DNA of 26,326 nt from Collinsella aerofaciens. Its GTDB lineage: Bacteria > Actinomycetota > Coriobacteriia > Coriobacteriales > Coriobacteriaceae. Under the pieces are notes generated by a model. It was not told where the DNA came from. It saw only the letters and a list, made by a program, of their open reading frames with translations, and searched no databases. The stretch lies in contig NZ_CAAKNY010000046.1 of assembly GCF_901212495.1 (NCBI RefSeq), forward strand, positions 20,059-46,384. The letters are read 5' to 3'. Of the stretch, positions 21,775-26,326 are shown piece after piece. Position numbers and translations under genes: made by a program. Within the stretch, counting starts at the first letter, position 1, and every line of letters begins with the position of its first letter.

Positions 21775-23337
21775 TTACTCCATACCCAGCAGTTCGCGCA
21801 TCTGGGTTGCGTAGTTAGATGCCATGTTGCCGTAGACAATCTGCACGCCGCCGTTAACATGCACGATGCCACGCGCTTCGAGCTTTTCGGTAAACTCGGC
21901 GTCGTCAACCACCTTGTCACAGTCATTGAGCTGGATGCGCAGGCGGGTGAAGCAGGCCTCGACAGACTTAATATTGTTGTCGCCGCCCACTGCCTCAACG
22001 ATGGCGGGAATAAGGTCGCTGATCACGGTCTTGGGAGCCTTTTCGGCCTCATCGTCGGACTCTTCCTCGCGACCAGGAGTCTTAAGGTCCTTCTTAAGAA
22101 TGATGAACTTGAAGACGAAGTAGTACACCACGAAGTAGATGGGGCCGATGAACAGGATAACCTGCCAGTTGGAGCCCTTGGCTGCACCCATAATGCCGTT
22201 AAAGATCAACGACAAGAGCGGGCCGCCGAAGGACGCGGAACCGGCCACGTTGAACTGCAGGATATAGGTCAGCGCATAGGCAAGACCAGCCATGAGAGCG
22301 TGGAACACGTAGAGGATGGGCGCGATAAACAGGAAGGAGTACTCGAGCGGCTCGGTAATGCCGGAGAGGATGCAAGGCACCACGATAGCGATCATGAGCG
22401 CTGCGGTCTTCTTCTTGTTCTTGGGAAGCGCCGTCTTGTAGAAGGCGAGTGCAGCTCCGGGCAGGCCGAACATGGCGAAGATAACCTTGCCGTTCATGAC
22501 AAAACGGCTGACCTCGATGTTAAACGGCGTGCTGGGAGAGCCCAGGATCGCGTTGTAGATATTGATGGCGCCCTGAACAGTCTGGCCGTCGATGGTCTCG
22601 ACACCACCGAGCGACGTGAAGAAGAACGGGAGATAGACAAAGTGATGCAGGCCAAAAGGCAGGAGCATGCGCTCGCCGGCGCCGTAGACAAATGCACCAA
22701 AGGCACCCGTAGTCTTGATGAACTCGGACAGCGCACCGAGAGCGTTCTGAATAAACGGGAAAACAAAGGACATGACCAATGCGAGGATGCTGCATGAGAG
22801 CAGCGTCACCGCCGGGATAAAGCGCGTGCCGTTGAAGATGGAGAACACGGCAGGCAGTTCAATCTTGTAGTAACGGTTATGCAACCATGCGACGATTGCA
22901 CCCACCAGAAGACCGCCGATAACGCCAGTGTCGAGCGTGGTGATGCCGAGGATCGTGCTCTGGCCCGTCGTAAGATTCGCGGGATCGATGACGCCAGTCG
23001 CCGTAAGGAACGTGCCCATCACGGAATTCATGCACATGTAGCCCAAAAAGCCACAAAGCGCCGCGGTAGCCTTCTCGGACTTGGCGAAGCCATAGGCGAG
23101 ACAAATCGAGAAGATAACCGGGATGTTGTTCATAACGATGCCGGCAGCGGCCTTGAGAATCGAAAAGAAGATCGCAAAGCCCGGAGCAGCAAGCCAGGGA
23201 ACAGCTGCCGTAAGGGTGGGGCTGGTAAAGGCATTGCCAAAGCCCTGAAGGATGCCGGCGATTGGCAGGATCAGGACAGGCGTCATGAGGACTTTGCCCA
23301 GGCGCTGGAACTTTGCCAGCAGCTCATCTTTGTTCAT
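21775..23337 (-). CDS. PTS alpha-glucoside transporter, EIICB components, second copy
   Basis: A 520-residue PTS permease with the same layout as the one at 19124. EIIC spans about 1-415, with LPFGLHHFVYLPFF (226-239) and GITEPLEY (326-333). A linker rich in Glu and Lys follows, then EIIB with the phosphorylated Cys462 in EACFTRLRI. No EIIA domain is present. The ATG at 23335-23337 has AAGAGGGG upstream. It follows the second GH4 gene by 82 bp, with a hairpin in the gap that may lower its expression relative to GH4. The two PTS proteins are clearly paralogues, sharing long identical segments, but differ in EIIC loop residues, so sugar preference may differ. Confidence 0.95.
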   Translation of the reverse strand: MNKDELLAKFQRLGKVLMTPVLILPIAGILQGFGNAFTSPTLTAAVPWLAAPGFAIFFSILKAAAGIVMNNIPVIFSICLAYGFAKSEKATAALCGFLGYMCMNSVMGTFLTATGVIDPANLTTGQSTILGITTLDTGVIGGLLVGAIVAWLHNRYYKIELPAVFSIFNGTRFIPAVTLLSCSILALVMSFVFPFIQNALGALSEFIKTTGAFGAFVYGAGERMLLPFGLHHFVYLPFFFTSLGGVETIDGQTVQGAINIYNAILGSPSTPFNIEVSRFVMNGKVIFAMFGLPGAALAFYKTALPKNKKKTAALMIAIVVPCILSGITEPLEYSFLFIAPILYVFHALMAGLAYALTYILQFNVAGSASFGGPLLSLIFNGIMGAAKGSNWQVILFIGPIYFVVYYFVFKFIILKKDLKTPGREEESDDEAEKAPKTVISDLIPAIVEAVGGDNNIKSVEACFTRLRIQLNDCDKVVDDAEFTEKLEARGIVHVNGGVQIVYGNMASNYATQMRELLGME

Positions 23338-23359
23338 GGGATACCCCTCTTAAAGAAAC

Positions 23360-23390
23360 GGGGCGTGCAGCTCTACAGCCCACACGCCCC
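23360..23390 (-). terminator. Hairpin between the second GH4 and PTS genes
   Basis: GGGGCGTG (23360-23367) pairs with CACGCCCC (23383-23390) around a 15-base loop; on the minus strand GTTTCTTT follows. It could act as a partial terminator or a stabiliser within the operon. Confidence 0.5.
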
Positions 23391-23419
23391 ATAACAGTTA
23401 TCAAGCGCTATGGAACTAG

Positions 23420-24745
23420 CTACTTAAGCTCCGGCCAGTAATCCTTATTGGCCTCGATGAGCTTGTCGAGCACTTTGCGAGCCTTCTTTGCGTCACCGAC
23501 CAGACGATTAAGCGTGAGTGCCTGCAGAGCCTTCTCGTAGGAACCCTCCATCCAAGCCTCAACAGTCAGGCGCTCATAGGCGTACTGGTTCTCCATAAGG
23601 CCGCGATAGAAGGTACCGATCTTGCCAACAGCATAGGGCTGCGGGCCATTGGCGCCCACGCTTGCCGCGACCTCGACCATGGCGTCATCGGGCATGCCCT
23701 CGATAATGCCGTTGTTGGGCACGATGACAATGAAGGTCTTGTTGGTGTTGCGATAAATGGCCGAGGTGATTTCCACGATCATGTCGCCATGAGCGTCGTT
23801 TTGCACAACCGAGGAGTTCTTTGCGGTGCCGACTTCGGCAACACGCTCGCACTCGGCGAACACGCGCTTCTCACGACCGTTGATAACCTCGTCGGAGCGA
23901 GTGTAGTCGGGGTCGAGGTGAGCGACCTTGTACTCGGGATACAGATAGTACTGCAGATAAGTGTTGGGCAGATAGTCGGGGAAGTCCTCGAGCATGTCCT
24001 TGACCATGGCGTAGGTATCAAGCCAGGACTGGTCACGCTGCTCGGCATCGGCAGGAAGGAAGCCGTTCTTCTCCGTGTACTCCTTAATCTGCGGGACGAG
24101 GTCATGGCCCTCTTCATCGTAGATGTGCTTGAACCAACCGAAGTGATTGAGGCCGAAGTACACGGGCTCCGTCTTGCTCATATCGCGACCGAGCAGGCGA
24201 CCGTAAGAGCGCATGAGGTTGACAGGCTGGTCGCAGATGTTGAGGACGCGATGCTCATCGGGCAGGACGCGCTCGAGACCATATGCCACAATAGCAGCCG
24301 GGTTGGTGTAGTTGATAATCCACGCCTCCGGGCTATGAGCGCGAACGTCGTTGACGATCTCAACCATGTCATGCATGGAGCGCATACCGTAAGCCATGCC
24401 GCCAGGGCCCACCGTTTCCTGGCCGATGATTCCCATATGCAGCGGAATCTTCTCGTCCTTGCTACGCATCTCGTAGCCGCCGGTACGAATCTGGCAGAGC
24501 ACAAAGTCGACGTCGGTGTAAGCCTCGTCCTTATCGGTGGTGTAACCAAACTCCACACCGGGCTCCTCCTCGGCAAAGAGGATCTTGCCAAACTCGCCGA
24601 TCGGACGCTGGCGCTCGGCATCGATGTCATAGAGCATCACGCGGTTCAGCGGCAGAATGTCCATGTGCTTGGTCAGGGCTTTAAGAATGCCAGGGCACCA
24701 CGTGGAGCCGCCGCCAACGATCACAATATTGAGCTTATCCTTCAT
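23420..24745 (-). CDS. Family GH4 phospho-glucosidase, second copy, with CDQP variant motif
   Basis: A 441-residue NAD- and metal-dependent phospho-glucosidase paralogous to the protein at 17774. It has IVGGGSTWCPG for NAD binding, QETVGPGGMAYGMRS, NYTNPAA, and LNHFGW with metal His201. The metal Cys171 lies in CDQP (171-174), where 6-phospho-alpha-glucosidases normally show CDMP and beta-type enzymes CNVP. Overall resemblance to B. subtilis GlvA is strong, so an alpha-linked substrate is still likely. The changed residue sits next to the metal site and may shift specificity. The ATG at 24743-24745 has GGAGGGAC upstream. The PTS gene follows; a second RpiR gene is divergent upstream. Confidence 0.93.
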   Translation of the reverse strand: MKDKLNIVIVGGGSTWCPGILKALTKHMDILPLNRVMLYDIDAERQRPIGEFGKILFAEEEPGVEFGYTTDKDEAYTDVDFVLCQIRTGGYEMRSKDEKIPLHMGIIGQETVGPGGMAYGMRSMHDMVEIVNDVRAHSPEAWIINYTNPAAIVAYGLERVLPDEHRVLNICDQPVNLMRSYGRLLGRDMSKTEPVYFGLNHFGWFKHIYDEEGHDLVPQIKEYTEKNGFLPADAEQRDQSWLDTYAMVKDMLEDFPDYLPNTYLQYYLYPEYKVAHLDPDYTRSDEVINGREKRVFAECERVAEVGTAKNSSVVQNDAHGDMIVEITSAIYRNTNKTFIVIVPNNGIIEGMPDDAMVEVAASVGANGPQPYAVGKIGTFYRGLMENQYAYERLTVEAWMEGSYEKALQALTLNRLVGDAKKARKVLDKLIEANKDYWPELK

Positions 24746-25043
24746 GTTCCGTCCCTCCAGGGTTGGCTGATCGGTGTTCTCGAAGACCTTGGGCTCCGCG
24801 GTTGTCCTCGGCTTGCTTCGTTTCGATTGTCATTTTGCGACATAAGATCATTTGCGAGTCCCCGTGTGGGCCAATGCGAAACGGGGACACATGATTTCGC
24901 TCACGACACAGATATGTGTAGGCAGACACGCGCGTTTGCCCAGTTCATGGGCAATAGGCAATCTTGACCGACTACCGATTTCTCACCTGGCTACACAAAG
25001 CGGTACCATATATACGACGAGGTGCGAGGGGCTGAAACATCTT
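24746..25043. promoter_or_regulatory. Divergent regulatory region between the second GH4 and RpiR genes
   Basis: This 298-bp non-coding stretch holds GTCCCCGT (24859-24866) opposite ACGGGGAC (24881-24888), and an inverted pair GCGAAA (24876-24881) and TTTCGC (24895-24900). TATATA (25008-25013) precedes the RpiR start. Any of these could be operator or promoter parts, but no convincing -35/-10 pair was found. Confidence 0.35.
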
Positions 25044-25793
25044 ATGAAAGATCAAGAATCTTTTTATGATCATGTGCGAGCTGGCGAGAGCAAGCTCAAC
25101 GATCTCGAAAGCGAGATCATGCGCTACATCATCGAGCTGCGTGATGATATTGACGATGTCACGCTTAAGAGCGTTGCTGAACGGTTCTTTATCGCTCCCA
25201 ATACAATCGTCAGGCTTGCCCATAAGCTTGGCTTCTCGGGGTTTACGGAGCTCAAACAATCGTATTCCGCCTCGCTCGACCGCAATCGATTCACTATCGA
25301 GACGCTTCCGCTCGACACCCAGCTTGTACAGACCAAAGATCTGCTTAACGACCGGGTCATCGATTCGGTTGTGAGTCTTATCCAGGACGCCTCGCATATC
25401 GTGTTCTTCTGCTCGGGCTTTTCGAAATACCCGTGCTTCGAGATGGCTGAAAAGCTCAAAATAATGGGCAAGAATACCGACACGCTCAGTGAACGCCATG
25501 TCATGAGGCATTACGCAGAGCTCCTCGGCAAAAACGACCTGGTCTTCAGCGTTTCCGTAAGCGGCGAGACGCAGGTGTCTATTGACGCTACATCGATAGC
25601 CAAAACGCGCGGATGCAAGGTCGTCACGCTCACCGGCTTTTCTCGAAACTCTCTCTCGAAACTAGCCGACTACCCTATCTACACTGTGCAAAAAGAAATC
25701 CGCTTGGGCAGCATGGACCTCGACAGTCGATTGATGTTCTATTACGTTTTCGAATTGATATTTGAGCGCTACTTCAAACTGGCCAAGAAATAA
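25044..25793 (+). CDS. RpiR family transcriptional regulator, second copy
   Basis: A 249-residue regulator. The N-terminal helix-turn-helix (about 38-62, TLKSVAERFFIAPNTIVRLA) and SIS domain (about 105-235, with VFFCSGFSKYP and SVSVSGETQ) are clear. The start at 25044 begins MKDQESFYDH; longer in-frame sequence upstream is not protein-like. The best ribosome-binding candidate GAGGGG is 12 bases upstream, a little far, so the start is less sure. It is divergent from the second GH4-PTS operon and probably controls it. It is not very close in sequence to the RpiR at 20782, so the two cassettes appear to have separate regulation. Confidence 0.9.
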   Translation: MKDQESFYDHVRAGESKLNDLESEIMRYIIELRDDIDDVTLKSVAERFFIAPNTIVRLAHKLGFSGFTELKQSYSASLDRNRFTIETLPLDTQLVQTKDLLNDRVIDSVVSLIQDASHIVFFCSGFSKYPCFEMAEKLKIMGKNTDTLSERHVMRHYAELLGKNDLVFSVSVSGETQVSIDATSIAKTRGCKVVTLTGFSRNSLSKLADYPIYTVQKEIRLGSMDLDSRLMFYYVFELIFERYFKLAKK

Positions 25794-25868
25794 AACTTGG
25801 CATGCGCCCGGTTTCGACTCTTTAGCAGCCTTCTATATGAAAGGTATCGTCCTATGCCAATGATGTAC

Positions 25869-25952
25869 CTAAAAATGATACGCGTCCTTCTAGTGGCATT
25901 TCATTGACCAGAGTTTTAGAAATGCGACGAGAAGGACGCGTATCATTTTTAG
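25869..25952. repeat. 84-bp long palindrome
   Basis: A perfect 23-bp inverted repeat (25869-25891 with 25930-25952) carries an additional 7-bp inner stem GCATTTC/GAAATGC (25896-25902 with 25919-25925), separated by 4-base internal loops. It ends in runs of A and T. It lies 76 bp after the RpiR gene and could act as its terminator or be a palindromic repeat or MITE. The rest of the 25794-26208 gap shows nothing I can name. Confidence 0.75.
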
Positions 25953-26208
25953 ACTTTTGAGGCGAGCAACCTCGCTGCCCGAATAAACGGGAACGAGCAA
26001 ACCCCTCCCTATTTTGCTCATCAGAGAGGTTTCGACACATGTGGCGCATCTTGTTTATCCGCCATGACGCTACCTGTCGCATCCTTAGATTAATGTCTGG
26101 AAAAGTCGGAATTTTCGCTTACGGAGCACGGACAGTCGTTACCTCGTGTGGAATACCCTGGGAGTATACTGGACGCTTATATTGACGAGCATAAGGAAAG
26201 GGGCAGCA

Positions 26209-26326
26209 ATGCCAAAACACGAGGAACGCGTTTTGTCGCTTGACGGTCTTCGAGGGCTCGGGGCGCTGACGGTATTCCTGTACCACATCGATATTATGGT
26301 CAAACCATTCGGGGGGGGGGGGGGGG
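26209..26326 (+). CDS. Acyltransferase-3 family membrane protein, partial (5' end only)
   Basis: The first 34 or so residues read MPKHEERVLSLDGLRGLGAL and continue TVFLYHIDIMVKPF. The SLDGLRGLGALTVFLYH pattern, with its membrane helix and His, is the hallmark start of OafA/YrhL-type acyltransferases, which O-acylate surface polysaccharides or similar envelope molecules. GAAAGGGG lies upstream of the ATG at 26209-26211. The frame is cut by the window end, where 16 G bases replace the natural sequence; residues past Phe34 should not be trusted. Confidence 0.8.
   Translation, partial: MPKHEERVLSLDGLRGLGALTVFLYHIDIMVKPFGGGGG
26311..26326. other. Poly-G run at the sequence end, likely artefact
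   Basis: Sixteen consecutive G bases end the sequence inside a coding region. Such runs at contig tips are typical of two-colour short-read chemistry or a low-quality end. Confidence 0.85.

Noticed and set aside
24859..24888. GTCCCCGT / ACGGGGAC pair as another copy of the GGGGACGTT repeat
   Set aside because: Only eight bases are shared and the flanking CTAG linkers are missing, so it was left as a possible operator only.
25852..26082. 76-codon minus-strand frame over the 84-bp palindrome
   Set aside because: It is created by the palindrome itself and has no ribosome-binding site or protein likeness.
1..26326. tRNA, rRNA, CRISPR arrays and phage genes
   Set aside because: No cloverleaf with a CCA-type acceptor, no rRNA-like blocks, no regularly spaced direct repeats, and no integrase or structural phage genes were recognised.

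Overview
The window reads as an accessory-rich stretch of a high-GC, Gram-positive gut actinobacterium. A Coriobacteriia member, most probably Collinsella, is my best guess. The basis is codon use and gene content (PTS and GH4 phospho-glucosidase cassettes, an aromatic-acid decarboxylase operon, a DUF4143 ATPase) plus numerous short palindromic intergenic repeats of a style I associate with Collinsella. No rRNA, tRNA, phage or CRISPR was seen. The last 16 bases are a pure G run at a sequence end and look like a sequencing artefact.

Layout, left to right. (1) 1-1540: a multi-stem palindromic element, then prfA (release factor 1, minus strand). (2) 1544-5909, minus strand: an amino-acid ABC importer operon in the order Tat-type lipoprotein binding protein, long permease, ATPase, then an M20 metallopeptidase. 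(3) 6145-9495, minus strand: an aldose-1-epimerase-like protein, an acidic single-pass membrane protein of unknown function, and an AAA/DUF4143 ATPase whose promoter is wrapped in two palindromes. (4) 9753-15772, minus strand: MerR-type regulator, ubiX, LpdC-like ubiD decarboxylase, anion-permease-family transporter, and a fused gene whose N-terminal part resembles the LpdD prenyl-flavin helper and whose C-terminal part is an isopentenyl-diphosphate isomerase-like Nudix domain. A divergent MFS transporter follows (15934-17163). (5) 17774-25793: two complete GH4 / PTS EIICB / RpiR cassettes, the first on plus, the second largely on minus. (6) 26209-end: start of an acyltransferase-3 family protein, cut by the window edge.

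The most interesting system is block 4. UbiX makes prenylated FMN from FMN and dimethylallyl phosphate; UbiD-family enzymes need that cofactor to decarboxylate aromatic acids. Here the same cluster carries a prenyl-diphosphate-handling Nudix domain fused to an LpdD-like domain. The Nudix domain keeps all expected metal ligands but has alanine where the catalytic cysteine of the isomerase should be. It may therefore feed UbiX with prenyl phosphate by some route other than standard isomerisation. This is inference and is set out below.

The second notable item is a pair of long nested-hairpin elements (about 41-151 and 11362-11467). They share architecture but differ in sequence with compensating changes, which suggests a structured RNA or palindromic repeat family. 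Several other modular palindromes recur between genes.
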